A stretch of DNA of 64,000 nucleotides. Source: Elephas maximus indicus (taxonomy: Eukaryota; Chordata; Mammalia; Proboscidea; Elephantidae). Numbering within the stretch: the stretch's first letter is position 1; the number at the start of each line of letters is the position of its first letter. The position numbers were made by a program, and so were the translations under genes. The DNA lies in the NCBI RefSeq assembly GCF_024166365.1, contig NC_064822.1, positions 143,660,823 to 143,724,822 on the forward strand. The letters are read 5' to 3'. The notes beneath the pieces were generated by a model that saw only the letters and a list, made by a program, of their open reading frames with translations, ran no database searches and was not told where the DNA came from. This document shows, one piece after another, positions 24,311 through 33,223 of this stretch.

Positions 24311-24654
24311 CTTTCCTGCAGCAGGATTATTCTTTACTGATCTGTATTAAAGCTTAAACTTTTTAACACAAACATTTTGTGAAAGGTAAATATACTTATC
24401 AGGTATACCCAAAAATGTATAGACATGACCTACAAAAATATAATTTTGGTTATCCTTTTGGCACAGATATAAAATGTTTATTGAAAAAAGTCGTGAATTT
24501 AGATTCCAAGAGGAAACAAATGGAACAAAACATACTCTGGGTTAAAACAGACCAGGCCAGCTGTTCTCAATCTTTTTACATTCTAAAATTCCCTCTTAAG
24601 TGGCACTACCCATGTATCGGCACATAGATATACATAGACAACACAGCACTAATT

Positions 24655-25147
24655 CATTCTTTCAACTAGTATTATGTGCTTATTATGTGCAGGGACTATG
24701 TAAGATATGGGAACATTGAGATTAAATAAAGATTATTCAACACAGTCTTGCAGGGCTCATAGCCTTCTGGGGAGAAGGATTGGTAAAGAGTAATTATTAA
24801 AAACAAAAACCAACCCCATTGCTTCTGAGTCAATTTCAACTCGTGTTGACCAATCCTTCTCCCTAGAAGACTATGAGTCCTGCAGGGATATATCTTATAA
24901 TCCTCATTTAATTTCAAAAGCAATTATAGCAGTGTAATAAGTTCTGTAACAAATATATGAACAGGGTAGGGAAAAGTAAGGGCTAGTTCTGCTTAATGAG
25001 TTCAGGGAATACATCCAGGAGAGGATATTTGAGCTAAATTCTGAAGAGGGGTGTGAAATGTTGCCAAGATGAAAAAGGCACTGCGGTCAGAAGGCAGATT
25101 TGTGGAGACCAGAAGGAGTAGAATTTTACAGGGAATTACAAGAAGGT
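24655..25147 (+). mobile_element. L2-like fragment with a SINE tail fragment inside
   Basis: TATGTGCTTATTATGTGCAG, ACACAGTCTTGCAGGGCTCA, GAGGATATTTGAGCTAAATT and TGCCAAGATGAAAAAGGC follow an L2-type order. Positions 24805-24852 hold a short antisense AfroSINE tail remnant (CCATTGCTTCTGAGTCAA). Confidence 0.45.
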
Positions 25148-25174
25148 AAAAAAAAAAAATTTTTTTTTTTTTTT

Positions 25175-25300
25175 AAAGCATAGCTCATAGCTACCCTACA
25201 GAACAGAGTAGAACTGCCTTATATGGTTTCCAAGGAGGAACTGGTGGATTCACACTGCTGACCTTTTGGTTAATAGCCGTAGCTCTTAAACACTACAGCA
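25175..25300 (-). mobile_element. AfroSINE, short subfamily, degraded
   Basis: Plus strand: AGCATAGCTCATAGCTACCC, CAGAGTAGAACTGCC, GCTGACCTTTTGGTTAATAG. Preceded by an A-run then a T-run (25149-25174). Confidence 0.8.
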
Positions 25301-25574
25301 GCTACAGCACAGGTATTTTCATGTAGGGAAAGACAGCATACTCACAGTGTAGAGGAGGACATCATAAAGAGCTACTTGGCAACATCATGGGCATTTTTGG
25401 TGAGGGGCAATAATTCTTTCTTGTATAAGATTTTAGTGGAATTGGCCTCTGCCAATGCATGCCTATAGCAATCTCTACTCATTATGACAAACTAAAAGTG
25501 TCCTTACTTTTGATAGTCCAAAAGGGTCTCCAATTATCCCATACTCTTACCATGCACAAGTTTGCATAGTCTTC

Positions 25575-25730
25575 TTCCCACCACCCTGTCTGTCATTTTG
25601 TCACATTGTGGTAGCTTTCATTTTGCCATGATGCTTGTATATATACAGCCAATATTTCAAATACCAATATAGTCGCCCATGGTGGACAGGTTTTAGCAGA
25701 GCTTCAGACTAAGACAGACTAGGAAAAAAT
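25575..25730 (-). repeat. Unnamed recurring element, copy 1
   Basis: Reverse complement of the sequence at 40925-41072: TCCTAGTCTGTCTTAGTCTG, AACCTGTCCACCATGGGCGA, GTATTTGAAATATTGG and AAGCTACCACAAT recur in the same order with substitutions. About 150-160 bp. I suspect an old SINE-like family but cannot name it. Confidence 0.65.
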
Positions 25731-25744
25731 AGCTCATACTCTAC

Positions 25745-25975
25745 TTTTGAAAATTAGCCAGTGAAAACCCTATGGATCAAAAAGGAATATTGTCTGATAT
25801 AATGCTGAAAGGTGAGCCCTCTAGCTTGAAAGGCACTCAAGATACACAGTAGCTGAAGCAATGGACTCAAACATAATGATCGGGAAGACGTATAGGACCA
25901 GGCAATGTTTGATTCTGTTGTACATGAGTCTCCATAAGTTGGGGTTGTCTAGATGATAACTAACAACAAAAATGT
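25745..25975 (+). mobile_element. RTE-related fragment (3' end)
   Basis: Ends GGACCAGGCAATGTTTGATT, CTGTTGTACATGAGTC and TAACTAACAACAAAAATG, matching the end of RTE copies. The upstream part (AATATTGTCTGATATAATGC) has no counterpart among the other RTE copies here and may be a separate element that borrowed the tail. Confidence 0.6.
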
Positions 25976-25984
25976 AGTTTCCTT

Positions 25985-26400
25985 CCACACTGTAGTGGAG
26001 TTTGCTTCTGTGACCAATAACATAAAGCAGAAGTGATAAAATATCCCTTCTGATATTAAGATATAAAATTTTGTGACTTCTGTCTTGGTCTCACTCTCTC
26101 TTTCTCTCCCTCATCACTCTTCTCACTCTGGGAAAAACCAGCTGCTATATCCTCTGAAAAGTCCTTTTGAACTGAAGCCTTACGTGAGTGAGCATGGAAG
26201 AAGATTCTCTAGCCCATTCAGATGACTGTACCTCTGGCCAGCAAACTGACTGCCACCACATTAGAACCAGAACGACCCAGCTAAGCTTTCCCAGATTCCA
26301 GATCCACAGAAACTAATACAAAATTGTACATTTTTTTGTTTGTTTTAAGTTGCTAAATTTTGAGATAACTTGTAAGACAGCAATATACAATAACGCACTA
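25985..26400 (+). mobile_element. Ancient MLT-type LTR
   Basis: Resembles a mammal-wide LTR: GACCAATAACATAAAGCAG, TGACTTCTGTCTTGGTCTC, AGATGACTGTACCTCTGGCC, then TGTTTGTTTTAAGTTGCTAA and ACAGCAATATACAATAAC near the end. Non-coding. Confidence 0.5.
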
Positions 26401-27295
26401 CTCATTTCCAAATGCTCCCTAAGGGAGCAGTATAGATACCAGGTGAAAAACCACAAGGCTATATTCAGGGCTTTGGGTTTTTCTCTATCAGCAGTGGTGA
26501 GCCATTGACAGATTTTAGGCAAAAAAGTGACAAAATTGATTTTTGGTTTAGGATGATTACTTTTGCCTCAGTGTGAACAGTTTTCCATCACCTCTCTTGG
26601 TCCCCCACTATTGTTATTCATCCACTTCTTGTGGGGTCTAACAAACTGTATGACATTTGTTGTTTTGTTTTATTTCAGACTAAACTGCACGCTACTTGAG
26701 ACCAGAGAGAGATTATTAGTCATTTCAAAAAAAAAAAAAATTCTTCGTTTATCTGGAATCCTGGAACCTCAGCATGGTAAGAAGCACTCAGTAAATAATT
26801 GCTGATTAACTGAGTGACGAGAAGGTGATGAGACTGCAGGCAAGGAATTGGCTTAGCAGGCAATTTCATGAGCTCACCTGAGAAGTGATGAAGGAATGCA
26901 TTTTAGAAATGGTAAGGTAGAAAAAACAGAAATTAGTCATCTTACACATACACACACGTACATTTACACATACACACACACATATATACACATTAATGGT
27001 TAGTTTTGCATGTGTAACCATGACAATTGACTGTCAAAAAACTTAAACCTTTGTACTGCCTCCTGGAAGAACTTTGTAATATTGCTTAAAGTTTGTAGCT
27101 ATGAAACAGTAATACGAAAACTTACCAAAAAAAAAGTAACAGATTTCTTGCTCTTTCAAAGTCATGAGAATTGATTTATACTAGGGTGACCTCAGTTTCA
27201 GGGGGAATAAGCAGTATAATATCATCAAAAAATAAGCAGTGGGAATAAGCAGTATAAGCAGTAAAATATCATAAAAAAATAAACGATATATCCAC
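26401..27295. other. Old repeat debris and CA-rich DNA
   Basis: GGTGAGCCATTGACAGATTT (26494) resembles L2. A CA/TACA-rich microsatellite lies at 26943-26992. No gene seen; an 80-codon plus-strand frame at 26563-26805 crosses an A-run and is not convincing. Confidence 0.45.
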
Positions 27296-27370
27296 TAAAT
27301 TTATGTGTCAACATGGCTAGGATATGATTTTCAGTGGTTTGGCTAGACACTGTACTGGCTATTGTTTCAT

Positions 27371-27805
27371 AATATAATATAATATAATATAATATAATAT
27401 AATATAATATAATATAATATAATATAATATAATATAATATAATATAATATAATATAATATAATATAATATAATATAATATAATATAATATAATATAATAT
27501 AATATAATATAATATAATATAATATAATATAATATAATATAATATAATATAATATAATATAATATAATATAATATAATATAATATAATATAATATAATAT
27601 AATATAATATAATATAATATAATATAATATAATATAATATAATATAATATAATATAATATAATATAATATAATATAATATAATATAATATAATATAATAT
27701 AATATAATATAATATAATATAATATAATATAATATAATATAATATAATATAATATAATATAATATAATATAATATAATATAATATAATATAATATAATAT
27801 AATAT
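27371..27805 (+). repeat. (AATAT)87 perfect pentanucleotide microsatellite
   Basis: 435 bp of uninterrupted AATAT units as given in this sequence. The minus-strand open frame across it (27225-27848), a YIIL repeat, is an artefact because 5-bp units cycle through three frames without a stop. Likely length-polymorphic. Confidence 0.97.
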
Positions 27806-28019
27806 ATGTAGTGTAAAGTTTTTTAATCACATTATATGATGTGATCAAATTATCAGTTAAAGGAGCATTTATTTGGGGTGTGGTCTGCCTCCAGAACTTA
27901 AATGGATATCCTGGCAGAGCTGAATCTCTCTCCAGTCTGCACTCCCCTGTAAAAGTCTGTAGAAGTCTCTGGTCTGCAGCCTGACCTACAGGTTTTGGAT
28001 TTGCTAACCCCTCTGTGGA

Positions 28020-30643
28020 AAGAGATGATGGAGAAGCACAATATCATCACTAAGAAGAAGGCCAGGGGCTGTCTGTGTAGCAAACCACCAATTGCTCAGA
28101 TGCAATTTCAAGTTGAAGCTGAAGAAATTTAGAACAAGTCCACCAGAGCCACAGTATGACCTTGAGTATATCCCACCTGAATTCAGAGACTATCTCAAAA
28201 ATAGATTTGATACACTGAACACTAATGACTGAAGACCAGATGAGTTGTGAGATGACATCAAGAACTTCATACATGAAGAAGGCAATATCATTAAAAGTAC
28301 AGGAAAGAAAGAAAAGACCAAAATGGTTGTCAGAAGAGACTCTGAAACTTGCTCTCAGACATAGAATAGCTAAAGCGAATTGAAGAAACAATGAAGTAAG
28401 AGAGTTGAACAGATGATTTCAACAGGAAGCTCTAGAAGACAAAGTATTACCATGAAATGTGCAAAGACCTGTAATTAGAAAACCAAAAGGGAAGAACATG
28501 TTCAACATTTCTCAAGATGAAAGAACTGAAGAAAAAAATTCAAGCCTCAAGTTGCAATATTGAAGAATTCTATGAGCAAAATATTGGAAGCATCAAAAGA
28601 AGTTGTAGGGAATACAATCACTGTACAAAAAAGAATTGGTCAACATTCAATAATTTCAGGAGGTAGCATGTGATCAAGAACCGATAGTATCGAGGGAAGA
28701 AATCCAAGCTGTACTGAAGGCACTGGCAAAAAACAAGTCTTCAGGAATTGACTGAATACCAATTCAGATGCTTCAACAATGAAGGCAACACTGGAAGCAC
28801 TCACTTATCTATGCCAAGAAATTTGGAAGACAGCTACCTGGTCAATTGACAGGAAGAGATGCATATACATGCCTATTCTAAAGAAAGAAGATCCAACGGA
28901 ATTCAGAAATTATTGAACAATATCATTAATATCACAAGCAAGTAAAATTATGCTGAAAGTAATTCAAAAATGGTTGCAGCAATACATCAACAGGGAACTG
29001 CCAGAAGTGGAAGCTGGATTCAGAAGAGGACATGGAACAAGGAATATCATTACTGATACCAGATGGATCTTGGGTGAAAGATGTTTACCTGTGTTTTATT
29101 GACTACCCAAAGGCATTTGACTGTGTGGATCATAATAAATTATGGATAACGTTGTGAAGAATAGGAATTGCAGGACACTTAATTATGCTCATGGGGAACC
29201 TATACATAGACCAAGAGGCAGCCACTTGAGCAGAACAGGGAATGCTACATGATTTAAAATCAGAGAAAGTGTGTTCCAGGGTCGTATTCTTTCACCATAC
29301 TTATTCAGTCTGTATGCTGTTCAAGTATTTCAAGAAGCTGGATTATATGAAGAAGAATGCGGCATCAGGATTGGAGGAAAACTCATCAACAACCTGCAAT
29401 ATGAAGATCACACAACTTGCTTGCTAAAAGTGAAGAGGACTTGAAGCACTTACTGATAAAGACCAAAGACTACAGCCTTCAGTATGGATTGCACAGTAAA
29501 ATAATGAAAACAGAAATCCTCCAACTGGACCAGTAACCAACAGCATGATAAAAGGAGAAAATAGTGTCAAGGATTTCATTTTACTTGGACGCACAATTGA
29601 CACCCATGGAAACAACAATCAAGAAATATAACGACCTATTGCACTGGGCAAATCTGCTGCAAAAGACATCTTCAAAGTGTTGAAAAGCAAAGATGTCAAC
29701 TTGAAGACTAAGGTGCACCTGATGAAAGCTGTGGTAGTTTTCTAGAAATATTTTGTTGTGTTTGAGGTGAAAGTTTACATAGTAAATTAGGTTCTCACTT
29801 AACAATTTTTAAGCACATTGTTCCATGACTTTGGTTACATTTTTCACAATGTGTCAGCATTCTCGCAATTTCCATTCTGTTTGTGATATTTCCTTAGCTC
29901 CTCACCTTTGTTTTAGGGTAAATGTTGACCATTTGATCTCATACAGTTAATTATTTAAGGGAGTATAGTATTCACGGATGAAGTTGTTTATTTTTGTAAA
30001 CCATTTGTTATTCGGCTGAAATGTGACCAACTGGAATCGCTTCAGTTCCAAGTTCAAAGGGTACCTTAGGGCAATAGTCTAGGGGGTTCCTCTAATCCCT
30101 ATTGGTCTAGTAAGTCTGGTGTTTTCTCGGAATTTGAGTTTTGCTCTACATTTTTCTCCGTCTCTATCCAGGACATTCTTTGTATTCCTGGTCAGAACAG
30201 TCAGTAGTGGTAAAAGCCATGATAGTTTCAATCACCTCAAATGCATGTAAAAGCTGGAAATTGAATAAGGAAGGCCAAAGGAGAATTGATGCTTTTGAAT
30301 TATGGTGTTGGCAAAGAATGTTGAATATACAATGGACTGCCAGAAGAATGAACAAATCTGTCCTGGAAGAAATACAGCCAGAATGCTCCTTAGAAGCAAG
30401 AATGGCAAGCCTTTGCTTCACGTACGTGGGAAATTTACCAGGAAAGACCAGTTCCTAAAGTAGATGGTCAGCAAAAAACAGGGAGATCCTCAATGAGATG
30501 GACTGACATAGTGTCTACAACAATGGGGTCAAACAGCAGTAATTGTGAGGATGACACAGGACCAGGCATTGTTTCATTCTGTTGTACATAGCATCGCTAT
30601 GACTCAGAACCAAATTAATGGCACCTAACAACAACAACAACAG
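28020..30643 (+). mobile_element. RTE-type LINE, split by an L1 tail
   Basis: Longest RTE here: 28020(approximate)-29739 and 30212-30643, about 2.1 kb without the L1. It reaches further 5' than the others (GAATTCAGAGACTATCTCAA region upstream of RT). RT remnants include CFIDYPKAFDCVDHNK at about 29090. The end is TTAATGGCACCTAACAACAA. There are many stops and frameshifts. Confidence 0.8.
29740..30211 (-). mobile_element. L1 3' end, 5'-truncated, inserted in RTE
   Basis: Plus strand TTGTTGTGTTTGAGGTGAAA and GTTTACATAGTAAATTAGG match L1 3'UTR ends at 19.2 and 41.7 kb, in reverse orientation. The flanks GAAAGCTGTGGTAGTTT (from 29724) and AAAAGCCATGATAGTTT (from 30213) are a diverged target duplication, and the RTE resumes exactly where it was cut. 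Confidence 0.8.
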
Positions 30644-30729
30644 CCCATAACAATCTTGTGAGCCCACAGAGGTCTCCAGCCTGCTGTCTGACCTATGATT
30701 TTGGGACTTGCAGCACGCACAATTATGAC

Positions 30730-31950
30730 ATATGACTGCAGCGATATATGGGCAGGGAACTGCCAAAAATTCAGGCCAGATTCAGAAGAGGACGTGGAAC
30801 CAGGGATATCATTGGTGATGTCAGTTGTATCCTGGCTGAAAGCAGAGAATACCAGAGAGATGCTTACCTATGTTTTATTGACTATACAAAGGCATTCAAC
30901 TGTGTGGATCATAACAAATTATGGATAACATTGCGAAGAATGGGAATTCCAGAACACTTAATTGTGCTAATGAGGAACCTGTACATAGATCAAGAGGCAG
31001 TTGTTCGGACAGAACAAGGGGATACTTTGTGTTTTAAAGCCAGAAATGGTGTGCGTCAGGGTTGTATCCTTTCACCATACCTATTCAGTCTGTATGCTAA
31101 GCAAATAATCCAAGAAACTGGACTATATGAAGAAGAATGGGGCATCAGGATTGGAGGAAGACTCATTAATAACCTGCATTATGCAGATGACACAACCCTG
31201 TTTGCTGAAAGTGAAAAGGACATGAAGCACTTAATGATGAAGACCCAAGACCACAGCTTTCAGTGTGGATTGCACCTCAACATAAAACAAAAATCCTTAC
31301 AACTGGAACAATAAGCAACAACATGGTAAATGGAGAAAAGATTGAAGAAGTCAAGGATTTCATTTTACTTGGATTCACAATCAACACCCACAGAAGCAGC
31401 AGTCAAGAAATCAAAAGACATTGCATTGGGAAATCTGCTGCAAAGAACCTCTTTAAAGTGTTGAAAAGCAAAGATGTCACCTTGAAGACTAAGGTGCACC
31501 TGACCCAAACCATGGTATTTTCAACAGCATCATATGCATGTGAAAGCTGGACAATGAATAAGGAAGACCAAAGAAGAATTGACACCTTTGAACTGTGGTG
31601 TTGGCGAAGAATATTGAATATACCATGGACTGCCAAAAGAACAAACAAATCTGTCTTGGAAGAAGTACAACCAGAATGCTCCTTAGAATCAAGGATGGCA
31701 AGACTGTGTCTTAAATGCTTTGGACATGTTGTCAGGAGGGATCAGTCCCTGGAGAAGGACATCATGCTTGGTAAAGGACAGGGTCAGCAGAAAAGAGGAA
31801 GACCCTCTACGAGATGGATAGACACAGTGGCTGCAACAATGGGCTCAAGAATAACGATTGTGAGCATGGCGCAGGACTGGGCGGTGTTTCGTTCTTTGGT
31901 ACATCGTGTCGCTATAAGTCGGAACCGACTCAATGACACCTAAAAACAAC
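30730..31950 (+). mobile_element. RTE-type LINE, 5'-truncated, best-preserved copy
   Basis: Starts inside RT and runs to the tail GTCGGAACCGACTCAATGAC followed by AACAACAACAATAAC. It lies between LTR pieces at 30644-30729 and 31951-32065. Confidence 0.85.
30748..31943 (+). pseudogene. RTE reverse transcriptase, one frameshift
   Basis: The first frame (30748-31314) contains FIDYTKAFNCVDHNKLW (motif A), RQGCILSPYLFSLYAKQI (motif B) and HYADDTTLFAES (YADD catalytic box, intact). The second frame (31263-31943) holds the C-terminal region: KVLKSKDVTLKTKVHLTQTM, WCWRRILNIPWTAKRTNKS and TRWIDTVAATMGS. A small indel near 31285-31300 (ACATAAAACAAAAATCC versus a longer A-rich stretch at 11.76 kb) separates them. 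Endonuclease and start are missing, so it is not functional. Confidence 0.88.
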
Positions 31951-32065
31951 AACAATAACCCACACAATAGTGTGAGTAATTTTCTTGAAGTAAACTCTCT
32001 CTCTCTGTATATATGTATGTATATACATATATACATAAATATGTATACAGATGTATATATGTAAG

Positions 32066-32233
32066 AAAAAAAAAAAAACAAACCTGTTGCCATCGAGTCG
32101 ATTCCTATTCATAATGACCATATAAGACAGAGTGGAACTGCTTCACTGGGTTCCCAAGGAGCAGCTGGTGGATTTGAACTGCCAACCTTTTGATTAGCAG
32201 CTGAGCGCTTAACCATTATGCTGCTAGGGTTCC
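32066..32233 (-). mobile_element. AfroSINE, short subfamily
   Basis: Plus strand: A-run, CCTGTTGCCATCGAGTCGAT, then GCAGCTGGTGGATTTGAACT and CTGCTAGGGTTCC. Confidence 0.86.
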
Positions 32234-32264
32234 ATATATCTGTATACGTATCTATATACCTCAA

Positions 32265-32420
32265 AACCAAACGCATTGCCATTGAATGGATTCTGATTCA
32301 CAGTGACCCTGTAGGACAGAGTAGAACTGCCACATAGGGTTTCCAAGGAGTGGCTGGTGGATTCGAACTGCCCACCTTTTGGTTAGCAGCCTAACGCTTA
32401 ACCACTGGACCACCAGGGCC
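32265..32420 (-). mobile_element. AfroSINE, short subfamily
   Basis: Plus strand: CAAACGCATTGCCATTGAAT, GTAGGACAGAGTAGAACTGC, GGACCACCAGGG. In tandem order and the same orientation as 32066-32233. Confidence 0.87.
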
Positions 32421-32435
32421 TCATTTACATGTATA

Positions 32436-32453
32436 GAGAGAGAGAGAGAGAGA
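32436..32453 (+). repeat. GA microsatellite
   Basis: Short perfect AG array between two SINEs of opposite orientation. Confidence 0.8.
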
Positions 32454-32454
32454 G

Positions 32455-32625
32455 CCCTAGTGGGAACGTGGTTAAGAGTTCATTAAGGCTGTTAAAACAA
32501 AAGAGAGGAAGTTTGGATCCACCAGCCACTCTTTGCAAACACTATGGGACAGGTTTACTCTATCCTATTTTTTTTTATAGGGTTGCTGTGAGTCAGAATT
32601 GACTTGATGGTACACAGCAACAAAT
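32455..32625 (+). mobile_element. AfroSINE, degraded
   Basis: CCCTAGTGGGAACGTGGTTAA head, ATCCACCAGCCACTC, a T-run inside the middle, tail GTGAGTCAGAATTGACTTG. Confidence 0.75.
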
Positions 32626-33223
32626 ATAGATATACACACACACAAACACATGCCTACTGCTTTTGTTTCTCTAGAGAACTCTGACTAAGATATCTGTATA
32701 GAGATATAAATACATAGCTAAAAGAAATAAACTTTTTATCCAATGCCAAGTTTTAGAAGTATCTAATAAAAAAAAAATCAAATCATGTGCAAGCAGATAA
32801 CAAAAAGTTGTCAACTGATATTCTTTTTTTTCATGCAAAATATCTGTCCTCGAAATTCTAAACACTCTCCGGAGCTCTTGATAAAATTTACTAAAACTTC
32901 TTATTAAAACAAATATCCTAAGTCAGTTATTAAATATCTAGTTGTTTAAACACAGATAGGAAGTTGTAACAACGGACAGAACAGATTGGAGAAAGATGGC
33001 TAAATAGACAAGTATACTTTTTAGTTGTCTTCATCCAGCCACTCTTCAGTTGTGTAGCCTAGTGCTGGCTGGCTTTGGAGGCCAGGAAATATGACTTAGA
33101 GAAAAACTGCATAGATAGTTATAGGCCAATCAAAAAACCAAAGCTGTCTCCATGAAGTCAATTCTGACTCATACCGACCCTATAGGACAGAGTAGAACAG
33201 TCCCACAAGGCTGTAAATCTTTA

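Larger units (their letters stand above)
19182..24320 (-). mobile_element. L1 with both ends and target duplication, internally deleted
   Basis: A 15-bp duplication GCAGGATTATTCTTT (19167-19181 and 24321-24335) brackets the element. Minus-strand order: 5' start GGCCAAGACGGTGG at about 24310, 5'UTR to about 23530, then directly the RT part of ORF2 (from about 23506, at the equivalent of CGAATAAG in the copy at 61.45 kb), ORF2 C-terminus and 3'UTR to the T-run at 19181. ORF1, the endonuclease region and the first ~1.16 kb of ORF2 are absent. It hosts an LTR (19334-19862) and a SINE (22427-22604). Confidence 0.87.
27296..32692 (+). mobile_element. MaLR-like LTR host, broken into pieces by nested insertions
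   Basis: Pieces in LTR order: 27296-27370 (TGTGTCAACATGGCTAGG, TTCAGTGGTTTGGCTAGACA), about 27806-28019 (GGGGTGTGGTCTGCCTCCAG, GCAGCCTGACCTACAGG), 30644-30729 (again CTGTCTGACCTATGATTTTG), 31951-32065 (TTTTCTTGAAGTAAACTCTC) and 32640-32692 (TTTTGTTTCTCTAGAGAACT, CTGACTAAGA). The gaps hold an AATAT array, two RTEs and three SINEs. The head resembles the minus-strand head of the LTR at 41763-42244. Confidence 0.6.

Noticed and set aside
27225-27848. 207-residue minus-strand frame made of YIIL repeats
   Set aside because: It is a by-product of the AATAT microsatellite, which is stop-free in that frame.
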